Positions 8,727-19,267 of a stretch of DNA of 64,000 nucleotides are shown one piece after another. How positions within the stretch are numbered: the stretch's first letter is position 1; every line of letters starts with the position of its first letter. The notes beneath the pieces are model-generated. The model saw only the letters and a program-made list of their open reading frames with translations, made no database searches and was not told the origin of the DNA. Position numbers and translations under genes: made by a program. The stretch comes from Nocardiopsis sp. ATB16-24 (GTDB lineage: Bacteria; Actinomycetota; Actinomycetes; Streptosporangiales; Streptosporangiaceae), in the NCBI RefSeq assembly GCF_030271535.1, contig NZ_JASCXJ010000002.1, forward strand, positions 372,001-436,000, written 5' to 3'.

Positions 8727-9553
8727 TCGCTCCCTTGCAGGTCGCTGTCCTCGGCACGGGCCAGACGCTCGCGCTCGGCCCGCATGGTCTGGCGCGCCTG
8801 GCGCCGCTGTGCGCGGACGCGGCGGCGCAGCTCACGCCACAGCTCCCGCTCGGCGGCGCGGTCGGCCCTCTTGTGTTCCCGCAGCCGCCTGCGTCCCTGC
8901 CGGATCCGTCCGCGCAGTCCCTGGATCTGGGCGGCCATGCTCTCGGCCCGGTCGCTCAGCAGACGCATGGTCTCCTGGGACTTCTCGTCGAGGTCGTGGT
9001 CCTCGGCCTCCAGTTCGTGGCGGGCCAGTTCGGCGCGGGCCCTGGCGATCTCGGCCTTGATGCGCGCCTGCTCGGCCAGTTCGCGGGCGTCGGCGACGGC
9101 GATCCGTGCCTCCAGCTCGGCGCGCTGGCGTCGGATGTCGGCCTGGAGCCTGCGCCGTTCCTTCACGTAGCGCTGGCGCAGGGCGCGGCGCCCCTCGCCC
9201 TGGGAGATGCGCAGGTCCTCGGCGTCGTCCTGGACCTCGTCGTTGCCCTCCAGCTGCCAGGTCCGGTAGGCCATGGCCAGGAGGAAGGCGGTGATGCCCA
9301 GGGTGATGACGATCGCGGTCAGGATCATCGCCTGGGGCAGTGGGTCGGTCATCTCGTCGGGCTCGGTGAGCCACAGGACCGGGGGCCGACCGGGCTCGCC
9401 GGCCATGGCCAGGATCATGAGGTTGGCGCCGTTGCTCAGCACGACGAACCCGAGCAGGACGCGTGTCAGGCTGCGTTCCAGGAGGAGCACGACGCCCACC
9501 GCCACGAGGACGCCGATGCTGACGACGAGGAGCAGACTGGGTGACTCACTCAC
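8723..9553 (-). CDS. mrpC: Mrp antiporter subunit C with a long coiled-coil extension
   Basis: A 276-residue protein. The first ~110 residues are a normal MrpC/NuoK-like unit: three helices, R-V-L-L-G-F-V-V-L-S-N-G-A-N-L, and D-P-L-P-Q-A-M-I-L-T-A-I-V-I. Typical MrpC proteins end soon after, but here about 160 residues follow that are extremely rich in Arg, Glu, Ala and Gln with heptad-like spacing, that is, a long cytoplasmic coiled coil. The reading frame continues without interruption and ends at the mrpD overlap, so it is a real extension and not a frameshift. GTG 9553 overlaps the mrpA stop. Confidence 0.88.
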   Translation of the reverse strand: MSESPSLLLVVSIGVLVAVGVVLLLERSLTRVLLGFVVLSNGANLMILAMAGEPGRPPVLWLTEPDEMTDPLPQAMILTAIVITLGITAFLLAMAYRTWQLEGNDEVQDDAEDLRISQGEGRRALRQRYVKERRRLQADIRRQRAELEARIAVADARELAEQARIKAEIARARAELARHELEAEDHDLDEKSQETMRLLSDRAESMAAQIQGLRGRIRQGRRRLREHKRADRAAERELWRELRRRVRAQRRQARQTMRAERERLARAEDSDLQGSE

Positions 9554-12507
9554 GAGACGGTCTCCTCCTCGGTTTCGCTCTCCTCGATCCTGCCCTGTTC
9601 CTTGGCGTGGGCGGCGTCCCGTTCGATCTGTTCGTCGATGCGGGCGCCGAGGCTGCGCAGGATGTCCAGGATCAGCCCGATGACCAGCAGGTACACGCCG
9701 ATGTCGAAGAAGAGGGACACCGTGATGTGCGCCTCGCCCAGGATCCACAGGTCGATGTAGGCGTGGCCGCCGCCCAGGACGTCGGTGCCGAAGACGGCGC
9801 CGCCCAGCGCGGTGCCGGTGGCCACGGCCAGACCGGTGCCGATCAGTGCTCCCGGCTGGATCCACGCGGCGGCGTACAGGTCGTACCGTCCCGCGGCGAG
9901 GTACCGGACGATGAACGCCAGTCCCGCGACGATGCCTCCGGCGAAGCCTCCGCCGACCGCGCCGTGGCCGGTCAGCAGCAGGTACACCGAGATCACCATG
10001 ACCACGGGGAAGAGGAAGCGGGAGACGACCTCGAAGATGACCGAGCGGCGTTCCGACGGCATGGCGCTCGCGCCCGGCAGCCAGGTGCTCTGGAGTCGGG
10101 GTTTGATGTGCATGCTCCGCGGGGCGTTCCGAAGACCGCCGAGGTCCACCGGCACCTGGCCCTCGGCGGGCTCCGGCGGTGTGGTGAGGGAGACGGCCAT
10201 GATCCCGCGGGGGGCCTTGCGCGGTTGGGCGCGGCGGCGCACGAACATCAGGCTGGCCACCCCGGCCGCCGCGGCGGCGAGCACGGAGATCTCACCCATG
10301 GTGTCCCAGGCGCGGACGTCCACCAGCAGGACCGAGACGATGTTGGAGCCGCCGGCCTCCTCCGCCGCGGCCGGGTAGCCTTCCGCGACGGACGGCTCCT
10401 GACGTCCGGCCAGGGCGAACCAGGTCATCGCGGCGACCAGGACGCCGGTGGCCAGGCCCAGGACCAGGTTCCAGATCCGCCGTCCGCGCAGTGCGGGGGC
10501 GGAGAAGCGCGCGGGGAAGCGACGCAGCACCAACACGAAGACCACCAGGCTGACGGTCTCCATGAGGAACTGCGTGAGGGCGATGTCGGGGGCGCCCATG
10601 ACGTAGAAGAGGGTGGCGACGCCGTAGCCGCCGGTTCCGACGAGGATCACCGCGAACAGACGGCGTCGCACGAAGAGCACCAGCAAGGCGGTGAGGACGA
10701 TGACCAGGGCGGGGACGATCTGGACGGGGGAGTCCCACAGGCGGAGCGCCGGATGCTCGCCCTCCCAGAGTCGACCGCTGATCGCCCACCAGCCGGTGGT
10801 GACGACCAAGGCGACCAGGATGGTGCCCAGGTACACGGGCAGTGAACCGCGCTGGGTGCTGCCCGTGGCCTGCAACGCCAGGGTCTCCAGTCCGGCGAGG
10901 ATGCGGCGGTAGACCCGGTCGGCGTCGGGCAGCGCGGTGCGGGTGCCCAGCCACACGACCTGGTGACGGAAGTGGAACAGCACCAGACCACCGGCGATGC
11001 ACAGCGCCGACAGCAGCAGGGGGAGTTCGAGGCCGTGCCACAGGGCCAGGTACGTGGGCTCCTGCCCCGGCGCGACGGGGACGGTGTCCGCGTACACCGA
11101 CAGGAAGGGGTCGAGGGCGCCGGAGAGGACGCCGCCCAGGAGCCCGAGCCCGGCCAGGATCGCGGCGGGGGCCTGGAACAGCGGCCCGGGGGCGTGGACC
11201 GGTGTGGCCGCGACGTTCTCCTTGACGGAGAAGGCCCCCCACAGGAAGCGCAGGGTGTAGGCGACGGTGAACGTGGTGCCGATCATGAGGCCGATCAGGA
11301 CCACGGTGTCGAGACCGCCGTAGGTGAAGGCGCCGAGGGCCAGTTCCTTGGCGGCGAATCCGAGGGTGGGCGGCAGACCCGCCATGGAGGCCGCAGCCGC
11401 GACCGCGATCCAGAAGGTCGCGGGCATGGAGGTGCGCAACCCCGACAGTTCGCGCAGGTCCCGGGTGCCCGTGCTGTGGTCGATGACGCCGACCACGAGG
11501 AACAGGGGCGCCTTGAACAGCGAGTGCGCGATGAGCATGGAGATCCCGGCCAGGGCACCGGCCTGGGTTCCCGCGCCGAGGAGGGCGATGAGGAAACCGA
11601 GCTGGCTGATGGTGCCGTAGGCCAGCAGGAGCTTGAGGTCGTACTGGCGTAGTGCCTTCCAGCCGGCCATGATCATGGTGACCGTGCCGAAGAACAGCGC
11701 CATGTACCGCCACACGGTGACGTCGGGGAAGGCGGGGGTGAGCCGGGCGACCAGGTAGACGCCCGCCTTGACCATCGCCGCGGCGTGCAGGTAGCCCGAG
11801 ACGGGTGTGGGCGCGCGCATGGCCGCGGGCAGCCACAGGCTGAACGGCAGCAGCGCGGACTTGGACATCGCGCCGACCATGATCAGGGCGAGCGCGACGT
11901 GGATCAGGGTGCCGTCGGGGGGTGCTTGGACGATCTCGGCGATGACGTAGGTCCCCGCGGTCTCGCCGAGGATGACCATGCCGACGAGCATCGTCAGGCC
12001 GCCCAGGGTGGTGACCGTCAGAGCGGTCATGGCCGCCCGCCTGCTCTCCTTCAGCTCGGTGCTGTGCCCGATGAGCAGGTAGGAGAAGACCGTCGTCAGC
12101 TCCCAGTACACGAAGAGCTGGATGAGGTCGTCGGCCAGCACGAGGCCGAGCATGGCCCCGGCGAAGGCGACGAAGACCCCGGCGAAACGCCCGAGTCCGG
12201 GCTCGGAGTCACTGAAGTAGCGGCCGCAGTAGACCAGGATCAGGGCGCCCACGCCGGCGGCGATGAGCGTCATGACCAGACCCAGACCGTCCATGTACAG
12301 GCCGAGCCGCAGTGAGAACTCCGGGGCCCAGGGCATGGAGGAGGACAGCGTCCCGCCGTTCAGGACGGTGGGGACCTGGAAGAGGGCCCAGACGGTCGAC
12401 ACGGCGGGGACCACGGCGAGCGCGAAGAAGGCGTTGCGGCCCCACTGACGCACCAGTAAGGGCGCGACCGCGGCCGCGATGAAATGCGCGATCAGCACTG
12501 TGGTCAA
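9550..12507 (-). CDS. mrpA: Mrp antiporter subunit A (with fused B-like part)
   Basis: First gene of the operon, 985 residues. The N-terminal two-thirds is a NuoL-like proton-translocating domain (Y-W-E-L-T-T-V-F-S-Y-L-L-I-G, K-A-L-R-Q-Y-D-L-K-L-L-L-A-Y, S-L-F-K-A-P-L-F). The rest carries a DUF4040-type segment (Y-V-M-G-A-P-D-I-A-L-T-Q-F-L-M-E) and then an MrpB-like domain (G-H-G-A-V-G-G-G-F-A-G-G), so a separate mrpB is not needed; the operon is A-C-D-E-F-G. It starts at TTG 12507 behind GGGAGGGG. The complex exports Na+ in exchange for protons and supports salt and alkali tolerance. Confidence 0.93.
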   Translation of the reverse strand: MTTVLIAHFIAAAVAPLLVRQWGRNAFFALAVVPAVSTVWALFQVPTVLNGGTLSSSMPWAPEFSLRLGLYMDGLGLVMTLIAAGVGALILVYCGRYFSDSEPGLGRFAGVFVAFAGAMLGLVLADDLIQLFVYWELTTVFSYLLIGHSTELKESRRAAMTALTVTTLGGLTMLVGMVILGETAGTYVIAEIVQAPPDGTLIHVALALIMVGAMSKSALLPFSLWLPAAMRAPTPVSGYLHAAAMVKAGVYLVARLTPAFPDVTVWRYMALFFGTVTMIMAGWKALRQYDLKLLLAYGTISQLGFLIALLGAGTQAGALAGISMLIAHSLFKAPLFLVVGVIDHSTGTRDLRELSGLRTSMPATFWIAVAAAASMAGLPPTLGFAAKELALGAFTYGGLDTVVLIGLMIGTTFTVAYTLRFLWGAFSVKENVAATPVHAPGPLFQAPAAILAGLGLLGGVLSGALDPFLSVYADTVPVAPGQEPTYLALWHGLELPLLLSALCIAGGLVLFHFRHQVVWLGTRTALPDADRVYRRILAGLETLALQATGSTQRGSLPVYLGTILVALVVTTGWWAISGRLWEGEHPALRLWDSPVQIVPALVIVLTALLVLFVRRRLFAVILVGTGGYGVATLFYVMGAPDIALTQFLMETVSLVVFVLVLRRFPARFSAPALRGRRIWNLVLGLATGVLVAAMTWFALAGRQEPSVAEGYPAAAEEAGGSNIVSVLLVDVRAWDTMGEISVLAAAAAGVASLMFVRRRAQPRKAPRGIMAVSLTTPPEPAEGQVPVDLGGLRNAPRSMHIKPRLQSTWLPGASAMPSERRSVIFEVVSRFLFPVVMVISVYLLLTGHGAVGGGFAGGIVAGLAFIVRYLAAGRYDLYAAAWIQPGALIGTGLAVATGTALGGAVFGTDVLGGGHAYIDLWILGEAHITVSLFFDIGVYLLVIGLILDILRSLGARIDEQIERDAAHAKEQGRIEESETEEETVS

Positions 12508-12661
12508 TGCGCCCCTCCCGGATCGATCCGGGCCCGCCCCGTTCTCGGACGGACGTCGCTGCCCCCGTCAGCGGCACATCGCGCCCACGACCGGGTCGAT
12601 GGACGAGGGGGTGTCGCTACGGTCTGGAGGGGGCAAGGATGTGTGTGTAATTGCGTGCGCA

Positions 12662-12676
12662 AGCTATTTAATAGCT
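12662..12676. promoter_or_regulatory. AT-rich palindrome, likely MarR operator
   Basis: AGCTATT-T-AATAGCT is a perfect palindrome in an AT-rich pocket of otherwise GC-rich DNA, followed by a further TAGCTAAGCTA-like half site. It lies 73 bases before the MarR start and about 155 bases from mrpA, well placed for autoregulation and possibly for control of the divergent Mrp operon. Confidence 0.5.
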
Positions 12677-12748
12677 AAGCTACTCAATCGTCAAACCAGC
12701 GCGCGGTCGAGAGCCCGCGGCGACAGTCCAGCCTGCGAGGACCGTTTC

Positions 12749-13219
12749 GTGCCCGATGAGACCCACGAACCCCGTGTAGAGCAGTGCGACGCCGAACTCG
12801 AAGAGTTCCAGCGCGCCTGGACCGAACTCATCAACGCGGCGCTCCATGCCCGCTCTCGGAGCGGTCACCGGGTGGCCGAGGAATTGACGCTCACGCAGGC
12901 GTTCCTCATGGAAGCGGTACGAGGGATGGACAACCCCAGCGTCGGGGAGGTCGCTCAGATCGTCGGTGTCTCCTCTCCTTCCGCCACCCGCATGATCCAG
13001 CAGTTGGAACGCAAAGGCATGATGACGCGCCGCCGGTCCGAGCGTGACGAACGCAGCACGGTGGTGGCCATCACAGAGGAGGGCGAACGGGTCCTGGCGA
13101 TCCGCCGCCGGGACACGGAGGCCAAACAGCGGCAGCTCTTCGAGGCCATCAGGCCGTCATTGCGTCCCATGGTGCTCGCCCTCCTGCGCGACCTGCGCCG
13201 GGCCGTGGACGACGTCTGA
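12749..13219 (+). CDS. MarR-family transcriptional regulator
   Basis: A 156-residue winged-helix regulator starting at GTG 12749, with a TGCGAGG ribosome site 8 bases upstream. The recognition region reads V-G-E-V-A-Q-I-V-G-V-S-S-P-S-A-T-R-M-I-Q and the wing R-R-S-E-R-D-E-R-S-T-V-V, both typical of MarR proteins. It is divergent from the Mrp operon, so it may link a small-molecule or ionic signal to antiporter expression; that link is inference from position alone. Confidence 0.85.
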   Translation: MPDETHEPRVEQCDAELEEFQRAWTELINAALHARSRSGHRVAEELTLTQAFLMEAVRGMDNPSVGEVAQIVGVSSPSATRMIQQLERKGMMTRRRSERDERSTVVAITEEGERVLAIRRRDTEAKQRQLFEAIRPSLRPMVLALLRDLRRAVDDV

Positions 13220-13280
13220 ACCGCACCGACCGCGAGGACGTCGAGCACCGACCCGGGCCGCGCGCGGACCCGCCCCGGTC

Positions 13281-13679
13281 TCAGGCGGCCAGGGAGAGCA
13301 CGTGCGCCCTCCGGGCGGGCGCGGGCGCAGCGGACGGGTCCGCCGGACGGCGGTCGCCCCGGGAGACGCCGTCGCGCCGGAGCCGGCCGGCCGTGGTCCG
13401 CTCGTGGAGTTCGCCCAGCACATCGGTCAGGTTCAGGCCCAAAGAGCGGTAGACGGCGGCGAGGACCTCGGAGGAGGCCTCCTTGCGCCCGCGCTCGATC
13501 TCGCTCAGGTAGGGCAGTGACACCCGGGCCTCCTGGGCCACCTCTCGCAGCGTGCGGTTCTGCTCGGTCCGCGTGCGACGCAGCAGCTCACCGATGAGCT
13601 CGCGCAGAAGAGGCTCCCCCCGCGCGTGGGAGCGCCCATCCGTGCGGGCCTCGTCCAGGGAGCATGGGGCGTCGGTCAT
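13281..13679 (-). CDS. ClgR-like XRE-family regulator
   Basis: A 132-residue protein with one XRE helix-turn-helix near residues 28-90: [20 protein letters not shown], then [14 protein letters not shown]. This is nearly the ClgR signature; ClgR activates clp protease and stress genes in actinobacteria. The C-terminus is longer than usual and ends A-H-V-L-S-L-A-A, a hydrophobic Ala-Ala end like the degradation signals through which ClgR is itself turned over. It is transcribed alone. Confidence 0.75.
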   Translation of the reverse strand: MTDAPCSLDEARTDGRSHARGEPLLRELIGELLRRTRTEQNRTLREVAQEARVSLPYLSEIERGRKEASSEVLAAVYRSLGLNLTDVLGELHERTTAGRLRRDGVSRGDRRPADPSAAPAPARRAHVLSLAA

Positions 13680-13929
13680 GGGCGGCCTCCCGTGTGATGT
13701 CGCTCTCCCCCGACCCTACGCCGGGGCCCCCGTGACGGGGAGCCGCTCCCGGCTCCTTCTGCGCGGGGCAGAACCGGATTCGCGGCCCCGTACCGGCTGT
13801 CGGAGGCCGGTCGTGATCGGTGTCGGATCGTAAAAACCGGTCCAAAGCTTCTCTCCGCAGGTGTGTCGTGTGTGTTTTCCGGCCACCGGGGCGGGCAGGG
13901 GGGAGATGCGTCTACATGTGGAGGAACCC

Positions 13930-14196
13930 ATGGAGATCACCGGAATCATCACAGCGATCATCGTCGGTCTGATCATCGGCGCTCTGGGGCGTCTGGTCGT
14001 TCCAGGCAAGCAGCACCTGCCGATCTGGCTGACGCTGGTCCTGGGCATCGTGGCCGCTTTCGTGGGCGGCTGGATCGCCAGCTTCTTCACCAGCTTCTGG
14101 CTCTTCGTGCTGATCGTCCAGGTGCTGGTGGCCGCCGCGATCGTCTACTTCGCGGACGGCATGTACTCCAAGGGTGCCAAGGGCAGGACCGTTTGA
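13930..14196 (+). CDS. GlsB/YeaQ/YmgE-family small membrane protein
   Basis: An 88-residue protein with three transmembrane helices. It matches the GlsB/transglycosylase-associated family: I-I-V-G-L-I-I-G-A-L-G-R-L-V-V-P-G-K-Q, with the G-R-x-x-x-P-G turn. These proteins are stress- or envelope-associated with no defined activity. ATG 13930 follows GGAGGAACCC. It is a single-gene unit. Confidence 0.78.
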   Translation: MEITGIITAIIVGLIIGALGRLVVPGKQHLPIWLTLVLGIVAAFVGGWIASFFTSFWLFVLIVQVLVAAAIVYFADGMYSKGAKGRTV

Positions 14197-14305
14197 CAGG
14201 TGCGGGTGCCGAAGGCCCCCGCACGCAAGGCGCCCGGACACGGGACGAAGTGAGGCGGAGTCCCGCGACAGTGAGCTTCCGCCCTCCTGGGCGGGGTCGT
14301 CGGAC

Positions 14306-15223
14306 CTACTCGACGGCCCCGCCCACGTCCGTGGTCCCGCCCGAACGCACGGAGGTCTGGGCGGCCTCCAACACGGCCACCACGTCACGGCCAAAACGCA
14401 CGTCGCACGGATCACCGGGCACCACGCCCTCCACCTGGGCCGACAGCCGGTCGATCGCCGCGCCGAAGGCCTCCACCGGACTCCGCTCACCGCCCGGCAC
14501 CGGTACCCAACCCCGCTCCCCGTGCAGGACGACCTCGAAGGTCTTCTCCTTGGGGGCCGCCTCCAACGTCACCGAGAACGAGCCCACCGCGCCGCCGCTG
14601 TGCCGTGTGAGCATGTGCGTGGTGTTCCGCGGTCCCGCGAGCGCCGTCACCTGGGTGACGGGACCGAGCACGGGCAACACCAACGACAGTACGTGCGGGC
14701 CCACGTCCCACAGACCGCCCTTCTCCCTGCGCCAGGGGGAGGCTCCGTAGGGGTTGCCGGGTTCGAGGATCGACGCGAACAGCGTCGCACGCGCCCCGCG
14801 CCAGCCGCCCTCGGCGGCGGCCGACTCCAGGAACTCCGTCACGTCGTCGGAGAAGCGGCTGGTGAAGAACACCACGGAGGCGAGGCCGCGCTCGGCGACC
14901 TCGGAGGCGAGCGCGTCGGCCGCGACGGTCGACAGCGCCACGGGCTTGTCCAACAGCAGGTGCCTTCCCGCCCGTGCGGCGCGCAGCGCCAGCTCGGCCT
15001 GGACGTCGGGGGGCAGGGCGATCGCCACGGCGTCGACCTCGGCCAGCAGGGCGTCGACGTCCTCATGGGCACGGGTCCCGTACCGCTCGGCCAACGCCGA
15101 GGCCTTGGCCGGATCGCGTCCCCACACCCCGGCGAGGGTGGCCTCGGGGTGCGCGTGCAGCGCCGCGGCGTGCGTCTCCGCAGCCCAGTAGCCCGTGCCC
15201 AACAGTCCGAACCTGAGACCCAT
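14306..15223 (-). CDS. Gfo/Idh/MocA-family oxidoreductase
   Basis: A 305-residue NAD(P)-dependent dehydrogenase. The N-terminal Rossmann motif is F-G-L-L-G-T-G-Y-W-A, followed by the family signature D-K-P-V-A-L-S around residue 95 and a C-terminal substrate domain with L-W-D-V-G-P-H-V-L. Members oxidise or reduce sugars, inositols or related cyclic substrates. It lies just downstream of galTK on the same strand, about 150 bases away, which hints at sugar metabolism. The substrate cannot be read from the sequence. Confidence 0.85.
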   Translation of the reverse strand: MGLRFGLLGTGYWAAETHAAALHAHPEATLAGVWGRDPAKASALAERYGTRAHEDVDALLAEVDAVAIALPPDVQAELALRAARAGRHLLLDKPVALSTVAADALASEVAERGLASVVFFTSRFSDDVTEFLESAAAEGGWRGARATLFASILEPGNPYGASPWRREKGGLWDVGPHVLSLVLPVLGPVTQVTALAGPRNTTHMLTRHSGGAVGSFSVTLEAAPKEKTFEVVLHGERGWVPVPGGERSPVEAFGAAIDRLSAQVEGVVPGDPCDVRFGRDVVAVLEAAQTSVRSGGTTDVGGAVE

Positions 15224-15373
15224 GCCCACTCCCTCGTTCGTCGTCACACCACCGACCATTGTCCATGGAAGCGCTCCCAGGGGGTCGGGCGGCCCGGGGC
15301 GCGTCCGTCACGGGGGCCTTCTCCCGAGGGCCGGCGCTCCACGGCGCCACGGGCGCGCCATCGCCAGGAGGGT

Positions 15374-16530
<1,157 letters not shown>

Positions 16531-16534
<4 letters not shown>

Positions 16535-17613
16535 GGGGCGGCCTCCCGGAGCCGCCGGGCGGTGTCCTCCGGCGCGACGTCGTTGACGAACACGCCCATA
16601 CCGGACTCGGTCCCGGCCAGGTACTTGAGCCTGTCCGGCGCACGCCGCACCGAGAACAGTTCCAGGTGCAGGTGGAACAGGTCGCGTCCTTCCCGTACGG
16701 GCGCCTGGTGCCAGGCGGAGACGTAGGGCAGGGGGACGCCGTGGAGCGCGTCGAGGCGGCGCAGCACGTCCAGGTACAGGTGGCCGAAGTCCCGGCGTTC
16801 GTCCCGCGACAGCGCGGGCAGGTCGGGTACGCGGCGGTGGGGGTACAGGTGCACCTCCACCGGCCAGCGGGCCGCGACCGGGACGAACGCGGTCCAGTGC
16901 TCGCTCCGCGCGACCACCCGGACCCCCGCCTCCCGCTCGTCGCGCAGTACGTCGGCGAAGAGGTCGCCGCCGGTGCTCTCGTGGTGGGCCGTGGCGGAGT
17001 CGAGCATCCGACGGGTGCGCGGGGTGACGAAGGGGAAGGCGTAGATCTGCCCGTGCGGGTGGTGGAGGGTCACCCCGATCTCGGGCCCCCTGTTCTCGAA
17101 GCAGTACACCTGCTCCACCCCCGGCAGCGCGGACAGGGCCAGGGTCCGGTCGATCCAGGCGGCCATGACGGTGTCCACGCGTGCGGGGGACAGGTCGGCG
17201 AAGGAGGCGTCGTGGTCGGAACTGAAGACGAGGACCTCGCAGCGGCCCGTGCCCGCACGCCGGGAGGGTGCCGGCTCGCCGATGTCCCCGAGGACCCTTC
17301 CGTGGTCGGGGACCAGGGAGGGGAACCGGTTCTGGAAGGACACCACGTCGTAGGAGGCCGCCGGGATCTCGGTGTCGCGACCGTCCGTGGAGGGGCACAG
17401 CGGGCAGTCGTCGCTGGGGGGCAGGTGGGTGCGCCCCTGCCGGTGGGAGGCGATGACCACCCACTCACGCAGGAGCGGGTCGAAGCGCATCTCCGAACCC
17501 GTCGCGGCCGGGGGGAGTACACGTGGGTCGGGGGAGGGCTCGCGGGGGGTCTCGCCCTCGTCGAAGTAGACGATCTCGCGTCCATCGGCCAAACGTGCGG
17601 AGGTCCTCCTCAT
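16531..17613 (-). CDS. galT: Galactose-1-phosphate uridylyltransferase
   Basis: A 360-residue histidine-triad superfamily enzyme that exchanges UMP between UDP-glucose and galactose-1-phosphate. The active-site motif H-P-H-G-Q is present in T-L-H-H-P-H-G-Q-I-Y, with a zinc-site-like C-P-L-C near residue 71 and a second F-H-L-H-L-E-L near the C-terminus. It is translationally coupled to galK. No galE is in the pair; epimerisation would depend on a gene elsewhere. Confidence 0.93.
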
Positions 17614-17953
17614 CCCCGGCCCTCCAGGTCGTCGGGGTCCCCGCGCTTGGTCGGGACCCGGGTCGAGAGGTCCTCGACGGGGCCGGTCACGCCGACTCCG
17701 CCGGGGCGGTGCGGCCGTTCGAGGATGGGTTCCCGCCGTTGCGCGGCCGACATCCGCCCCCCTGCGTGATCGCGAGTGGTGTTTCCCAGATCCAGTGTGG
17801 CCGTGCTCGGCGGGGTGTCAACGGGCCTTCCACCGTGGATTCCGGCGGGGATCGGTGGAGGGGCGTGCTCTGGGCACGCTCCGGACGGAAAGGACGTCGT
17901 GCGCCCACCCGAAGGTCGGGGAACCTCGGGGGAGTGGGGGCGCGCACGCGAAC
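17614..17953. other. Intergenic region upstream of galTK
   Basis: About 340 bases with no supported gene. It must carry the galTK promoter. Only overlapping antisense ORFs with poor coding character are seen. Confidence 0.5.
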
Positions 17954-17978
17954 GGGGAGGCACCGACGGTGCCTCCCC
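17954..17978. terminator. Hairpin terminator after the CsbD gene
   Basis: GGGGAGGCACC, loop GAC, GGTGCCTCCCC: a perfect 11-base inverted repeat just downstream of the csbD-like stop on the minus strand. Confidence 0.75.
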
Positions 17979-17990
17979 GCGCTCGACGGC

Positions 17991-18185
17991 TCAGCTCTTG
18001 TCGGGTCCGTCGTCTCCGGTCAGGGCGTCCTTGACCTTGTTCCCGGCCTGCTTGAACTTCGAGGTCTTCTGTTCGCCCTTGCCCTCGGCCTGCCACTGCT
18101 CGTTGTCCGTGGCCTTGCCGAGCTGTTCCTTGGCCTTGCCCTTGAACTCCTCGGCCTTGTGCCGGGCCTCGTCGCGGTCGGACAT
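17991..18185 (-). CDS. CsbD-like stress protein
   Basis: A 64-residue, highly charged, helical protein with the CsbD pattern A-E-E-F-K-G-K-A-K-E-Q-L-G-K-A-T-D-N. CsbD proteins are abundant general-stress proteins of unknown biochemical role. ATG 18185 is preferred because GGGGG lies at the right distance; a GTG two codons earlier is possible. It is monocistronic and has its own terminator. Confidence 0.85.
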   Translation of the reverse strand: MSDRDEARHKAEEFKGKAKEQLGKATDNEQWQAEGKGEQKTSKFKQAGNKVKDALTGDDGPDKS

Positions 18186-18358
18186 GTCCACCCCCTGGTC
18201 GTGTGGTCCTCCCTTCCCCCTAACCGGTGAGGGGGAAGGGGAATCATGTCCGACGTCGAAAATCGGCGGGTGAGGGCCGGTGCCCGTTCGGGCGACCTCG
18301 CTTCCGGCGTCGTCGGGGGGACGTCGGCGACACGGGGGGCGGGGTCATCGAACGTCCG

Positions 18359-19162
18359 TCACCCCGCCGTGGGCGCGAGGGTGGTCACCGAGGCGAAGGG
18401 CGCGTGAGTGACGAGCCGGTGGCTGATGCCCTCGCGCACCATCGCCTTGGCCACCTCCACGGCCTTCCCCACGTCCGCGCCCTTGGTCAGCTCGGCGGTG
18501 ATCGCGGCGGCGAAGGTGCAGCCGGCGCCGCTCACCCGGGCGTTCCCGATCTTGGGGGCGCTCAGGACGGTCGTCTCCTCACCGTCGAAGTACACGTCCA
18601 CCGCGTCCGGTCCGGGAAGCTCCATTCCGCCCTTGACCACGACGTGCCGAGGGCCCAGCTCGTGGATGCGGCGGGCGGCCTCCACCAGGTCGTCCACCGT
18701 CTCGATGCTCTCCATGCCCGCCAGGGTGCGCGCCTCGAAGTGGTTGGGCGTGATCACGGTGGCCAGCGGCAGGATCTGGGCGGTCAGCGCCTTGTCGGTG
18801 TCCAGGGCGGCACCGGGTTCCTGGCCCTTGCAGATCAGCACGGGGTCCAGGACCACGTGCCGCCAGGACCGGCCGCGCAGTCCCTCGGCGACCACGTCGA
18901 TGGTCTCCGGCGTGCCGAGCATGCCGATCTTGACCACGTCCAGGTCATGGCAGGACGTGGCAGCCTCGATCTGGTCGGCGATGACCTGCGGGGCGATCGG
19001 GACGAAACGGTGCGCCCAGTCCTTCTTCGGATCGAAGGAGACGATGCAGGTGATCGTCCCCATGCCGTAGACGCCCAGCTCCTGGAAGGCCTTGAGGTCG
19101 GCCTGGATGCCTGCGCCGCCGGTGGCCTCCGACCCTGCGATCACGTACGCGCGGTTGGTCAT
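18359..19162 (-). CDS. pdxK: Pyridoxine/hydroxymethylpyrimidine kinase (PdxK type)
   Basis: A 267-residue ribokinase-fold kinase. The N-terminal substrate motif I-A-G-S-E-A-T-G-G-A-G-I-Q-A-D-L-K and the C-terminal anion hole G-A-G-C-T-F-A-A-A-I-T match the ThiD-like pyridoxal kinases known from Bacillus; the protein resembles B. subtilis PdxK along its whole length, including V-I-T-P-N-H-F-E-A. It should make pyridoxal phosphate by salvage, with possible activity on hydroxymethylpyrimidine. It stands alone, with no thiamine genes nearby. Confidence 0.85.
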   Translation of the reverse strand: MTNRAYVIAGSEATGGAGIQADLKAFQELGVYGMGTITCIVSFDPKKDWAHRFVPIAPQVIADQIEAATSCHDLDVVKIGMLGTPETIDVVAEGLRGRSWRHVVLDPVLICKGQEPGAALDTDKALTAQILPLATVITPNHFEARTLAGMESIETVDDLVEAARRIHELGPRHVVVKGGMELPGPDAVDVYFDGEETTVLSAPKIGNARVSGAGCTFAAAITAELTKGADVGKAVEVAKAMVREGISHRLVTHAPFASVTTLAPTAG

Positions 19163-19267
19163 CGGACACCAACCTTCCTTCCCTTGATGGATTGTTGCCG
19201 GGCTCGCGAACCCCACTCACAATAATGGGCGACCGGGGCATTTCGGCAGGGTGGTGGGGCGCTCCGG

